Positions 17,534 through 26,804 of a stretch of 64,000 nt of DNA are shown here, piece after piece. Numbering within the stretch: position 1 is the stretch's first letter; the number at the start of each line of letters is the position of its first letter. The notes below the pieces were generated by a model. The model worked only from the letters and a program-made list of their open reading frames with translations. It made no database searches and had not been told where the DNA came from. The stretch is taken from positions 496,001 through 560,000 of the forward strand of contig JAXGXQ010000001.1 of assembly GCA_040772685.1 (NCBI GenBank), written 5' to 3'. Position numbers and translations under genes: made by a program. Source of the stretch: JAXGXQ01 sp040772685. GTDB lineage: Bacteria; Bacillota; Clostridia; Saccharofermentanales; UBA5734.

Positions 17534-18181
17534 ATGCTGTATCTGGGAATTGACATCGGCGAGCCGGTGAAGCCGGCCTGCTGAACGAAGATGGCACTCA
17601 TCGTGGGAAGTCTCCTTACGCTTCAGTAATACGACGGACGGTTTCGAGAAGCTCCGTCTTCATCGAAGGCAAACGCGAAGAAGATGAACCGTTGTCTATC
17701 AGGATGGAGGCTACGGGTCACTACTGGCTGGCACTATTCGTTCTCGCCAGCGTGACTTCAGCTTTCCGTCATCAACCCGATTCAGTCCGACAGCATGCGC
17801 AACTTCAAGATCCGCCAGACCAAGACTGACAGCGTCGACTGCTTTCTCATTGCCGACGTCATTCGCTTTGGTCTCTTCACTGAAACCCATCTGGCACGAG
17901 GATATCCCGATCCTTGCGCACCTGGCCCGTTCCGCGAATCACTCAGTGACAGCTGTGCGGACTACAAGCGTCAGGTGGTGGCCGTCCTGGACCGTGTCTT
18001 CCTGAACTACGAAAAGCTCTTCTCGATGTGTTCGGTGAAAGCTCAAGGCCTTTCTCAAGACCTGTGGCACACCCGAACAATGCATCGAGGTCGACACCAA
18101 GTCGCTGTCTACCTTGCTAAAAGCCAGCAGGGGCCGCTTGGAACGGAGAAGGCGCGTGAACTCAAGGCAGCTGCCAGGCAG
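17534..18181 (+). pseudogene. IS110-family transposase, N-terminal part, frameshifted
   Basis: From ATG 17534 (AGAGGTGA upstream): MLYLGIDIG, the first Asp of the RuvC-like DEDD domain, then out of frame RMEATGHYWLALF near 17710, then MRNFKIRQTKTDSVDCFLIA and DVIRFGLFTETHLARG at 17795-17900, a shift, then DSCADYKRQVVAVLDRVFLN, more shifts, and ARELKAAARQ at the junction. All are recognisable IS110 blocks in order. It resumes at 20613 with SCGLSLCSDAFAFQIRIL. Confidence 0.88.
18176..18181. repeat. Target site duplication AGGCAG of IS21-type element C (mate 20613-20618)
   Basis: AGGCAG directly precedes GTGTATAAAG (18182) and follows ...AAAACAC (20612). Collapsing it gives GCC AGG CAG TCC TGC, reading ARQSC in frame in the IS110 transposase. 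Confidence 0.88.
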
Positions 18182-18354
18182 GTGTATAAAGTAGACTAAA
18201 AACACCGGAAAAAATCATGCAGTCCAGAAAAATCATCATCAAGAATTCCTGAAAAATCATGACAAAAAGGGACAGTTGAAGCACTGTCTCCCAACATCAC
18301 TATCCTTTGTTGCAGTCCAACCACAGCAAAAGGAGAAAAAGAGTCGTGCTCAAC

Positions 18355-19780
18355 ATGTCCAAAATCAATGATATCAGAGAAGCTTTTCGCAGTTATAGGA
18401 AAGTTTCAGCAGTAGCCAGGAGTTCAAAGTAGATGAGAAGACTGTTCGCAATTATATCCGTCAGGAGGATTTTCCGCAACCGCCGCGTGCCTAAGGAGCG
18501 AGAATCGCGTCTTGATCCGTACAAAGCACAGATTCAGGCGTGGCTCGACGGTGACAACAATGTGTGGTACAAGCAGCGACACACAGCCCAGCGTATCTAT
18601 GATCGGCTCTGTAACGAGCATCGCGGCTTCAATCTGTCCTATCCAACGGTGCAGCGCTACGTTAAGGCTACAGGCAGCAGACGCAAAGGGTCAAAGTATT
18701 CCAAGAGCTGGTCTGGCATCCCGGCGAAGCACAGGTAGATTTCGGCGAGTCCGACTTTTATGAACGCGGGGCGTTTTAACCCGTAAAAAATATCTTACGG
18801 TGTCATTCCCTTACAGCAACGATGGATTCAGCCAGGTATTCGGTGGGGAGACCGGCGAATGCGTCTGCCAGGGACTGGACATCTTTGAATATATTGGCGG
18901 TGTCAAACGTATCTTCGATAATGCGACCGGCATCGGCCGGCGCATTGGCAATGAGATCTGGGAGCAAGCGCCCGGCAAATGCGAGCTCATTATGGATTTA
19001 TGGCGCGGTTTTGCAATCCAAATTCCGGTCATGAAAAAGGACATGTCGAGAACAAAGTAGAGTTACAATCGCCGCAACCTGTTTGTACCGGTACCATCCT
19101 TCGACTGTGTAGAAACCTATAACCGCAACCTGCTTGATGCGCATATTACTAAAGCCGGCGAATCTCACTACAAGAAAGGTAATCTTATCTCGGAGTTGTT
19201 CGAAGAGGATCGTCGGCCATGAAAAAAGCTGCCTGGCTGCCCGTTTAATGTCTGCCGTTACCAGTATGTATGCTGACAGTTACGGCAAAGGTGACGATGA
19301 CCACCATTACCGACGTGCCTGATTCGGCGGGACGGAGTGTTGGTTGGAATTAAGGCGCACACTATTGAAATCTATGACGAACGTGGCGTACTAACTGTTG
19401 TACACAGCCGAAGATATGGAGCAAGCCGGACGGATAGCCTTGATTACCGGACCTCACTGGCTACGTTGACCAAGAACCTTGGCGCCTGGCGTAACAGTGG
19501 TGTGCGTGAAATAATCCCAGATAAACTGCGCCGGAACATGGACGAGTTATGTCGCGAAGACCTGCGCCAGACTGTAAGAACCCTGTCGCTGCTAACTCGC
19601 AGCTATTCCTTTGAAACTGCTGTCAAAGCTTTAGAGGCAGGCTTTGCTGCTAATCGAACCCACTTTGCCGATGCCGCAGTTCTGGCGGCGCGTATGATTG
19701 GATATGGTCTGGATACGCCTCCTGAGAAAGGCCCTGATCTGACCGACTACGACCAACTACTGCGAGTGGGAGAATGTTAA
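18355..19780 (+). pseudogene. istA: istA of IS21 element C, many frameshifts
   Basis: From ATG 18355 (AGGAGAAAA upstream): MSKINDIREAFRSYRKVSAV, then FKVDEKTVRNYIRQEDFP in another frame (the helix-turn-helix), RLDPYKAQIQAWLDGDNN, and in a further frame PGEAQVDFGESDFYERG (first Asp), RIFDNATG (second Asp) and GHEKGHVENKV (Glu), then NRRNLFVPVPSFDCVETYN. From 19337 the C-terminal domain is open to 19780 (VGIKAHTIEIYDERGVLTVV). At least five indels; dead gene. Confidence 0.88.
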
Positions 19781-19781
19781 T

Positions 19782-20536
19782 ATGGCACACTAAAAGAACG
19801 TGAACAGCTTCGCAGTCAGATTGCTGCTGCTTGCCGTCGGCTGATCCTGTCACAGCGGATGGTAGAGCTTTGCGAACACGCCAATTAAAACAAGAAGAAT
19901 TCCTGGCCTATATTCTGAAGCGCTTCAACGTGAACAGAACCGACGGCCCGTCAGCTTAGCCGCGCCTGCTTCCCCGTACTGAAAAGCTTTGAAGGCTATG
20001 AGTACGGCGCTATACGCTTCCCGCCGACCATATCTCGTGAAGATCTGCTCAGCTGCAACTTCATTGGTGAAAAGAAAAATCTTATCCTCTATGGCCCGGT
20101 CGGCATTGGCAAAACACATCTGGCTATTGCCTTAGGAGCCAAGGCCTGCCAGCTGGGAATGAATGTCCGATTTTACACCGTAACTGAGCTGGTGTTAAAA
20201 CTGGGTGATGCCCATCGCTCAGGCACTCTTGAGCGATTGATTCGTGATCTGCAGAGACTGGATTTATTGATCCTTGATGAATGGGGGTACGTGCCCATCG
20301 ATAAAGAAGGATCTCAGCTGCTGTTTCGTGTTGTCGCCGATAGTTACGAAAGTAAGAGCTTGATTCTGACCACAAATTTAGAATTTTCGAAGTGGGGCAG
20401 CATCTTTACTGATGAACAGATAGCGGCGGCCATGATTGACCGCTTGATTCACCACGGACATCTTCTTATATTCGAAGGCCAGAGCTACCGCATGGCACAT
20501 GCGCTTATGCGGCAGACAACTAAATCGCCGTCATGA
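19782..20536 (+). pseudogene. istB: istB of IS21 element C, 5' half frameshifted
   Basis: ATG 19782 reaches a stop after three codons. Downstream frames carry RSQIAAACRRLILSQRMVE and KQEEFLAYILKRF. From about 20040 the ATPase core is intact: Walker A YGPVGIGKTHLA, Walker B LLILDEWGYVP, SLILTTNLEFSKWGSIF and DRLIHHGHLLIFEGQSYR, the classic IstB end. The preserved part cannot be translated from a proper start. Confidence 0.87.
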
Positions 20537-20612
20537 TTTTTCCCGGGAAAAATATATGATAAAATCCGGACAATAACATGATTTTTTCAAGGAAATACTC
20601 TTGACAAAACAC

Positions 20613-21140
20613 AGGCAGTCCTGCGGCTTGTCACTGTGTTCCGATGCCTTCGCTTTCCAGATCCGCATCCTGATCGAACAGATCGAATTCACCGAACAGC
20701 AAATTGGCGAGATCGATCAGCAGATCAAGCTGCAAATGGAGAAGCTGAATTCCGTGATCCAAACCATCCCCGGTGTGGGGCCTGCGACCGGAGCCATTAT
20801 CCTGGGTGAGATTGGCAACATCAATCGCTTCTCCAACCCCAAGAAGCTGGTGGCCTTCGCCGGCCTGGATCCGACCGTGAAGCAGTCCGGTCAGTTCACC
20901 GGCACGCACAATCGCCTGTCCAAACGCGGCTCGCCTTACCTGCGTCGGGCTATCTGGATGTCGGCGGTTGTCGCTGCCCGTGTCGACCCGGTCTTCAGGG
21001 CCTTCTATGAGAAGAAGCGGGCTGAAGGCAAGTCGCACGGCACCGCCATCGGGGCAGTTGCCCGCAAACTGACGTACACCATTCATGCCGTCCTGAAAGC
21101 CAATGAGCCTTACGAAATCCGTCTGAATTCCGAGCCTTAA
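20613..21140 (+). pseudogene. IS110-family transposase, C-terminal part
   Basis: Begins at the insertion junction and reads FAFQIRILIEQIEFTEQQIG, IQTIPGVGPATGAIILGEIG (helix-hairpin-helix), FSNPKKLVAFAGLDPTVKQS, GTHNRLSKRGSPYLRRAIW (the conserved Ser region of the transposase_20 domain) and ends near NEPYEIRLNSEP. An apparent start at 20601 lies inside the IS21 end and is not genuine. This half is well preserved, unlike the N-terminal half. Confidence 0.92.
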
Positions 21141-21474
21141 AGCTTTTCGCTTGGGCCTGCTCCAAGACCCATTTCCTTGTAGGTCCTGTTTCGCCTGCTC
21201 TTTTGATCCAATATTCTACTGTCAAGGTGCGTTGCTGCTTCTGCAGCGAGCTATCAAATCTCTTCTTTCATCTTAAAAAATGACGCTTGACATTTAATAG
21301 CTGGTCTCCTTTGCATTAATCATCTGCCTCTTTTGCAAGCAGGTCTACCACCTAGTGACATCTTAATTCTGTGCTGGTCATACCAACTAATATAGTCATG
21401 TACACATTTCAAACGCAACGGACAGTAATAACAGCTAACTAACATCCTAAGATAGCGGCAACCGCTAATTAAAC

Positions 21475-21530
21475 AAACCGCCAAAGCTCATGTCGACTCT
21501 CATCAAGAACGCTTTGGCGGTTTTGTTTTT
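21475..21530 (-). terminator. Bidirectional terminator after the pilus operon
   Basis: AAACCGCCAAAGC (21475-21487) pairs perfectly with GCTTTGGCGGTTT (21511-21523), with T-rich sequence beyond both sides. It lies 32 bases after the last pilus gene stop and separates the operon from the mobile island. Confidence 0.85.
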
Positions 21531-21561
21531 TCCTTACAGTAAGCCGAAGCTCTTCACCTAA

Positions 21562-23310
21562 TCAACTAATCCGCACACCATCAATATCTTCTTCGATGAT
21601 AACATACGACGTTGAAATGGCGGGGTTCCTGGCCCTGACGCGAACATTATCTCTGATAAAACTGCTCTCCCAGATTGATTTATTATATTGTATAACCCAG
21701 GAATAGCTATTGGCAGCAGGGTTCTCCGTAAATTCCGTTACCGAATAACCGGAGCGGTTATTAATTTGGGTCAGGGTACGGTCACTGGAGTCATAGATAT
21801 TCCTGAGCGTAAAGTCATTAAAACCAAGGCTCGGGATAAAATAACCGTTTACGTCCTTGACAATCGCGGTGAACCTGGCCCGATAGGGCGAGCTCAGGTT
21901 CTGCGCCGAGGCGCTGCTGTTGACGGCGGCAACCTGGCCGGGCTTCACAACAGTTACGCTAAGCTCATTGTAAATTGCCGGATTAATTGCCGCAGCGGCT
22001 CTAATGGTCACAGTGCCGGAGGTGGCAGCTGAGGTAACAGTTAATCTGGCAGTGCTATCACCGGTTGTAGCTATCGATACACCTGTCTTAGGTGAGGCCA
22101 AAGACCAGGCAACCACGGCGTCGGGCAGAACTACGCCGCTGGCAGTGCGGATTACTGCGCTGTAATTGTAAGTCGAAGAACCTGACGTGGGACCAACGAC
22201 ACTTGTGGGGCCGGTAATATCAGCGTTACCCGGGCTGTTGTCAATGTTGTCAACTATCTCCAGAATGAATTCCACCGGTTCTGAAAAGCCGGCTACGCTG
22301 CCGGTAACCGTGACTTCTCCCTGGCCCGGGCCGGTTACGGCAATGCTGGTCTGGTCCCAGGCGACGTTGACTTCCAGGCTGGTGCCGTCAATCATCAGCG
22401 CCTGTGCTTTTTGCCCGCTCAACGAGTAAGTGGTGGGCGCCACCCATTCATGTGTTTTGCGGATCGGCCCGTCGACGGAATCGATTCTGTTAGTGGAAAT
22501 CGGGGCGCTGAATTTCTCCTCCCCTACTCTGCCGACTCGCGAATAAGGCGTTACCGAATACACGAAATAGCGGCCGGCGAATCTGTCCGCTATTTCAGCC
22601 TGGGGGTCGGCTGGATTGAGGAAAGTGAATTCACTTAATTTAAGCTCGTTAAAATTCGCTTCAATGTTGGGAATGAAATCCAGATTATCGGAAGCGGCAT
22701 AGGACAAAGGTGAACGGGCTTCATTCCATTCTTTGATAATAATCCAGTCTTTAACATTAGGTGTAACCGAATGATTATCAACAGTCAGAATCGGCGACAT
22801 ATACCAGCGGTAAACATTCAGCAGAAACTCATCGGCATGTGCCGCTTCCAGGCCGCCATCCGAACCGCGGAAAGAAAGGGTGGTATCTACCGGGTAAAGA
22901 AAACTCGGGGCATTAATAACTGTGCCGTTGCGGTAGGCCGCCAGGGAAACGCTTTTGACTTCAGGCACATTATAAACGAACTCGTGCTTGGGAACCAAAG
23001 CCACCATTTTACCGTGGGCCGAGCCGTCCGGCGGCTCAATGTCCAGCTGGACTGAATGGGCATTAACAGATTTGCCAAAAACGCTGACAGTATCAACGTC
23101 AGGCTCACCGGCTACGGCGTCGGCATTTCTGGCGGCTTCCAGGTTAAGTTCAAACTCCTGTTGCGCCAGGAAAGTATCGTCGGTATATTTTTTCGATTTA
23201 AACAGATTCGCATAAGCATAGGTTAATACCGGCATTATGGAAACGGCGATAATACCCAGCAAAGCTATGGAGATAACTATTTCCACCAGAGTGAATCCTT
23301 TACGGTTCAT
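21562..23310 (-). CDS. Modular minor pilin: prepilin N-terminus plus Ig-like domains
   Basis: 582 residues, far longer than usual pilins. I start it at ATG 23310 (GGAGTGG upstream), giving MNRKGFTLVEIVISIALLGI, a prepilin peptidase site after Gly-5, rather than at the upstream in-frame codon. The hydrophobic helix is followed by a large beta-rich region. Two Ig-like (Big-type) segments are visible at about 295-370 (KAQALMIDGTSLEVNVAWD) and 390-500 (VVAWSLASPKTGVSIATT, ATSGTVTIRAAAA). Last gene of the pilus operon. Likely a tip or surface-displayed minor pilin for adhesion. The prepilin part is certain; the domain names are by pattern only. Confidence 0.85.
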   Translation of the reverse strand: MNRKGFTLVEIVISIALLGIIAVSIMPVLTYAYANLFKSKKYTDDTFLAQQEFELNLEAARNADAVAGEPDVDTVSVFGKSVNAHSVQLDIEPPDGSAHGKMVALVPKHEFVYNVPEVKSVSLAAYRNGTVINAPSFLYPVDTTLSFRGSDGGLEAAHADEFLLNVYRWYMSPILTVDNHSVTPNVKDWIIIKEWNEARSPLSYAASDNLDFIPNIEANFNELKLSEFTFLNPADPQAEIADRFAGRYFVYSVTPYSRVGRVGEEKFSAPISTNRIDSVDGPIRKTHEWVAPTTYSLSGQKAQALMIDGTSLEVNVAWDQTSIAVTGPGQGEVTVTGSVAGFSEPVEFILEIVDNIDNSPGNADITGPTSVVGPTSGSSTYNYSAVIRTASGVVLPDAVVAWSLASPKTGVSIATTGDSTARLTVTSAATSGTVTIRAAAAINPAIYNELSVTVVKPGQVAAVNSSASAQNLSSPYRARFTAIVKDVNGYFIPSLGFNDFTLRNIYDSSDRTLTQINNRSGYSVTEFTENPAANSYSWVIQYNKSIWESSFIRDNVRVRARNPAISTSYVIIEEDIDGVRIS

Positions 23311-23329
23311 AATCGTTCCACTCCATTCC

Positions 23330-24790
23330 TTAATTAGGACCGCCGATATGCCACAGAGAATCATTAATGTCTTTTTCAATTGCTTCAAATATGGCTTGTA
23401 AAGCGGCCGAGTCATCGGCTTCAAAATAGCGGCGCCCGGTCGCCGGGTTAATCTCGGCGCTGGTCGCGCTGCCGATCGCGTTCAAACTGCCGTAATCAGC
23501 ACTGACGGCGGAAAAACCAACCACGTACACTTGGAACGGTTCTTTATTCGTATGGTTAGTAACGCCATAAGCTTCGATCATATTGCCAACCTGGGTAACA
23601 TACTGGGTTCCCCAGGAATCCAGGCTGTTGCCAAGCCCGGTATAGGCGCCGTTAGGGTAATTAGTGTTATAGTTGCCGCTTTGAATCCAGAAATCGTTAA
23701 TTGAACTGTCACCTAAGACATAATCAAGGGAATTGATCGTATAAGTGTACCCGGACCAGGAACTGCCGTGCCGGGTGGCGTTAACTCTGGTAGCACTGCT
23801 GAAAGTCGTGACGCCGTCAACCAGAATTATCATGAAGTTCTTGACAGTGGCAGTCGCGGTTTCATTAAACTGGCGTTGAATATGGTAGGCCCGCCGTAAG
23901 CCGTCACCGGTATTGGTGCCGGCGGCGTTGCCGGTGGCAACGCTTAAGCCATTGATAATGTTGGTTAAAGTACCGCCGGTGCCGACATTCGTTTTAACCT
24001 GCATTATGGCGGAAGGATTATTGGCATGGCTGCCAAACGGTACTATGCCGGCGTAAATATTGGGGTTGTCAGCTAAACCCTGCAATAAGCGCTGCGCTTC
24101 AGTTTTCATTTTTTTCATGCGCGAATGTTGGGCCGGGTTACTATGGTTATCATTGGAGCTTGTATTGCCGTCCATCCGGTAGGCCATACTGCCGGAGATA
24201 TCCAGAACCATGGTCACAGCAGCCTGGGTGTCCGAAATTTCGGTGGGGCGGGGGTCTGTCCGGTAAGCCAGAGTATTGGCCGGGAAGCTGGTACTGCCCC
24301 GGTCGATTACCTGTAGTGAATTTAATGCCTCAACTTCAGATTTTATTTCCCGAAGCTGGCCGTCATAATGAACCGCGATATTATATTCCAGCAGATTATC
24401 ACTAGAGGCCGGGTTTTTCTTGACAAAAGTCAGGTCATAAGTTATCCCCGGCCGGGTAATGGCAATCAGCCTGGCAACGTGGGCAGAGCCGTTCCATTTA
24501 TATTCGGTGATGCTGGTTTTATCCAGGCTGGGGATAATGTAATTCCAGCCGGCAGTCAGGTTATTGTGATTAACCCGATGCAAAGCAAAGGTGGCGGAAG
24601 CGTCACGAATAGTGCTGTTGATCTGCTGGGCGAGCAGCCGGGTGGAGGCCTGAACTTCGTACTCTTCCATGGCGGCCGGCGGTGTTTTAAGCACCGGAAT
24701 AAAGAAGCGGCCGGCGACTGAAAAAAGCAGTCCCAGAATAGCCAGAGCTATCACCAGTTCAACAAGCGTAATTCCTTTTTTATTTTTCAT
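23330..24790 (-). CDS. Modular minor pilin with von Willebrand factor A domain
   Basis: 486 residues from ATG 24790: MKNKKGITLVELVIALAILG, a prepilin signal cut after Gly-6 with the conserved Glu. A stem of about 160 residues follows, then a von Willebrand A domain at about 190-480 with a complete metal-ion adhesion site: DISGSM near 196, the Thr in GTNTGDG near 290, and the Asp in ILVDGVT near 323. Such domains bind protein ligands through a divalent cation. VWA-bearing modular pilins are known from streptococcal type IV pili, where they mediate adhesion, so a tip adhesin is likely. It sits between a PilX-like gene and the Ig-domain pilin in the pilus operon. Confidence 0.9.
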   Translation of the reverse strand: MKNKKGITLVELVIALAILGLLFSVAGRFFIPVLKTPPAAMEEYEVQASTRLLAQQINSTIRDASATFALHRVNHNNLTAGWNYIIPSLDKTSITEYKWNGSAHVARLIAITRPGITYDLTFVKKNPASSDNLLEYNIAVHYDGQLREIKSEVEALNSLQVIDRGSTSFPANTLAYRTDPRPTEISDTQAAVTMVLDISGSMAYRMDGNTSSNDNHSNPAQHSRMKKMKTEAQRLLQGLADNPNIYAGIVPFGSHANNPSAIMQVKTNVGTGGTLTNIINGLSVATGNAAGTNTGDGLRRAYHIQRQFNETATATVKNFMIILVDGVTTFSSATRVNATRHGSSWSGYTYTINSLDYVLGDSSINDFWIQSGNYNTNYPNGAYTGLGNSLDSWGTQYVTQVGNMIEAYGVTNHTNKEPFQVYVVGFSAVSADYGSLNAIGSATSAEINPATGRRYFEADDSAALQAIFEAIEKDINDSLWHIGGPN

Positions 24791-24830
24791 ACAATCACAT
24801 CCCACACAAGCAAAGCAGGCACAATACAAA

Positions 24831-25295
24831 TTATTTCCAGACAAGGTTCTGCTGATCCGCGCTATCAACCAGCAGAATTCTGGTTCTGGCTGTATTGTCC
24901 CGATTTAAAGTTCCGGTTGAAGTAATCATTATCCAACCCGGGTACATTGTGTAATAAGGTGAACCGGCGGTTACCTGTCTGGCCGAAACTACAACGGTGC
25001 CGTTTTCCAGTGTCAGCGTTTGATTGCGGCTGGTACTGGGGTTGGCGACAAGCTGGTTGAATATCTGATTGCTGTCCGCGGCCAAAGCCGCGAAAGCAAG
25101 CTCGGCGCCGGAATAAGCCAGGTAATAAGCTTCGGTAGAGCGTTCCTGATGCGTGGCCAGTTTAAAGTTACTGGCAAACAAGGACAAAACCAGCATACTG
25201 GAAATGGAAACAAGCACCAGAATCAACAGGACATAAGCTATCGCGCTGCCCTGGCGTTTGCGCAGTTTATTTATAACTACCCTGCCGGTTTTCAT
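24831..25295 (-). CDS. PilX-like pilus assembly protein
   Basis: 154 residues from ATG 25295 (GGTGAGG upstream; two earlier GTG codons in frame are less likely). RQGSAIAYVLLILVLVSISS forms an N-terminal helix resembling PilX or GspK minor components, with Gly-Ser in place of the usual Gly-Phe cleavage site and no Glu-5. The rest is a small pilin-like domain. In other systems such proteins prime the pilus tip together with modular pilins; here it precedes two modular pilin genes, consistent with a tip complex. Moderate certainty on the family. Confidence 0.65.
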   Translation of the reverse strand: MKTGRVVINKLRKRQGSAIAYVLLILVLVSISSMLVLSLFASNFKLATHQERSTEAYYLAYSGAELAFAALAADSNQIFNQLVANPSTSRNQTLTLENGTVVVSARQVTAGSPYYTMYPGWIMITSTGTLNRDNTARTRILLVDSADQQNLVWK

Positions 25296-25409
25296 TTTCC
25301 TCACCACATCCGCATCCAGTTTTTATGCAGTTATATAATTATTTTACCTTGAAACCAGCCAGCGCTAAAGTTTCCGTTGTTACAGGAAGAGGCCGGTAAA
25401 GCCGCCGGT

Positions 25410-26240
25410 TTACGGCTCTGCGGGCGTCTCGCCGTCTGTTTCGGGTTCAGGCTCAATTGCCAGAATAATCGGATTGGCATAAGGATTGCCGGAACCGGTC
25501 GGGTAAGCCGGCTGGTCCCAGGTATTGCTGGCATCAGCTTTGGCTGCCAGCTTCTGAATGCCATAATAATTAATCGTTATCTGGGAAATTACTGTTGCCG
25601 GGTCGTCAGTACTGTCTATTGCCAGTTGCGGAATCGTGATTGTTTTACCCAGCGCTTCCAGACTGCTGATAAACTGTTTGATCTGGTCGTAACTGCCGCT
25701 AAGGTTTATCCCGATCGTATAATTCTCCACGGCGCTGGTATTGTCTTCAGTTTCGCCGCTTGCCGGCTGTTCCGCGTCTGCCGGCGCGGCCTCGGTTGCC
25801 GGTTCAGTGGTTACAGCGGCATTGGCGTATTCGTCGGCCAGAGCCCGCAGCTGATAAGCCAGTTCGACAATTTCATTGCCCTGTAACTGCACTAAAGCTA
25901 CATTGCGCTCTGAAGTGTCGATTGAATCCATCGTCAGGCCACTGCGGGAAAATAAGGAGTAAGTGTTATAAAGCAGGGCGTCAGGGTTTAAGCGGTCATA
26001 AAACGGCGTCGCTATTGTGTCAATATCGGCCAGGGTCTTTTCTTTCCTGGCTCGGCTTTCCGGCTCACTGCCGATTAAGCGGTTAATCTGATTCACCTGA
26101 CCTTCGGTTATTTTATATTGTTCGGACAACAGGTCATGTTTCGCCTGGGCCGGTTTGTAAACAAAATTATATTCCAGAAAAATCAGGGCCGCGACCAGCA
26201 AAATAAGCAGTAAGGCGGCTTCACGTTTGGAAAGTCTCAT
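25410..26240 (-). CDS. pilO: PilO-like type IV pilus inner-membrane alignment protein
   Basis: 276 residues: one N-terminal membrane helix (EAALLLILLVAALIFLEYNF), a coiled coil, then a ferredoxin-like periplasmic domain. In the second domain IGINLSGSYDQIKQFISSLE is the PilO signature. An acidic Ala/Pro/Thr-rich insert lies at about 145-170, and the C-terminus is Pro/Glu-rich. Starts four bases inside the end of the pilN-like gene. PilN and PilO form the membrane heterodimer that links PilM to the pilus machinery. Confidence 0.82.
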   Translation of the reverse strand: MRLSKREAALLLILLVAALIFLEYNFVYKPAQAKHDLLSEQYKITEGQVNQINRLIGSEPESRARKEKTLADIDTIATPFYDRLNPDALLYNTYSLFSRSGLTMDSIDTSERNVALVQLQGNEIVELAYQLRALADEYANAAVTTEPATEAAPADAEQPASGETEDNTSAVENYTIGINLSGSYDQIKQFISSLEALGKTITIPQLAIDSTDDPATVISQITINYYGIQKLAAKADASNTWDQPAYPTGSGNPYANPIILAIEPEPETDGETPAEP

Positions 26241-26794
26241 GCTTCACCCTCCCCTTTCAGCTGCAGAATTACCGAATAGACAACTAAGCCGTCCTCGCCG
26301 ACATTAAAACCGGGCATCACTACCTGAGAGAACATTTCTTCATTCAATAAGCGATGATAAAAATTCATCGGGTCGGTAACTTCGGTGCTGAAACAGTCAA
26401 TTTCAATCGAGGTCTGATCGTATTCAGTCCGCCGGAAATAGGTGTTTTCCGGGGCCAGCCCCCGAATATAGTCCAGCAGCTCGACTTTAATCAGGTCGGC
26501 GGAATTGATTCTGGCCGCCGAATCAGTCAGGGCCGCAAGATATTTTTCGGCGATTGTGTTTTCCTTGTTGAGCAGCTCAACCTGCTTGACCCGGGCCTGC
26601 ACTTCGGCTGAATTAAGATAAGCTTCGTTGGTCGCGATTCTTGCTTCCAGATCAGTAAAAGTGGTATAGGCGAAGGTAATAATCGCCGCGTTCACCAGTA
26701 ACAGAAAGAGCAGAATGCCAATCGCGAGTTTTTTCCAGACCGCGTTTTTTTGTTTTTCTTTCGCTAATACAGAAAAATAGTTTAAATCGTACAT
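26237..26794 (-). CDS. pilN: PilN-like type IV pilus assembly protein
   Basis: 185 residues: MYDLNYFSVLAKEK, a basic cytoplasmic segment, a membrane helix (LAIGILLFLLLVNAAIITF), a coiled coil and a small alpha/beta domain. In other PilN proteins the short N-terminal peptide (usually INLLP) docks in PilM; here LNYF may serve that role. Located between pilM and pilO, as in most pilus operons, with overlapping coding ends. Sequence conservation in this family is low, so position carries much of the assignment. Confidence 0.78.
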   Translation of the reverse strand: MYDLNYFSVLAKEKQKNAVWKKLAIGILLFLLLVNAAIITFAYTTFTDLEARIATNEAYLNSAEVQARVKQVELLNKENTIAEKYLAALTDSAARINSADLIKVELLDYIRGLAPENTYFRRTEYDQTSIEIDCFSTEVTDPMNFYHRLLNEEMFSQVVMPGFNVGEDGLVVYSVILQLKGEGEA

Positions 26795-26804
26795 GCTGTT
26801 CCTC

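Larger units (their letters stand above)
18182..20612 (+). mobile_element. IS21-type element C, inserted in the IS110 transposase gene
   Basis: 2431 bp, inverted ends GTGT...ACAC with internal similarity: GAAAAAATCATG occurs about 30 bases in from both ends (18209-18220 and, inverted, 20578-20589), and more AAAATCATG-type repeats lie inside each end. Flanked by the 6-bp duplication AGGCAG. It carries istA and istB, both frameshifted. Its transposase resembles that of element B more than that of A. Confidence 0.88.
17311..21223 (+). mobile_element. IS110-family element, interrupted by IS21-type element C
   Basis: N- and C-terminal pieces of an IS110 transposase (17534-18181 and 20613-21140) lie either side of an IS21-type element. 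Imperfect 33-base inverted repeats (27 of 33 matching) sit at 17311-17343 and 21191-21223, centred on TGGATCAAAAGA. Without the insertion the element is about 1.48 kb, right for IS110. The 190-base non-coding stretch before the transposase is where IS110-group elements encode their bridge RNA. Long inverted repeats are more usual in the IS1111 subgroup, so the subgroup is uncertain. Confidence 0.75.

Noticed and set aside
20601..20636. Taking a start at 20601 for the C-terminal IS110 gene
   Set aside because: These codons lie in the right end of the inserted IS21-type element, not in the transposase gene.
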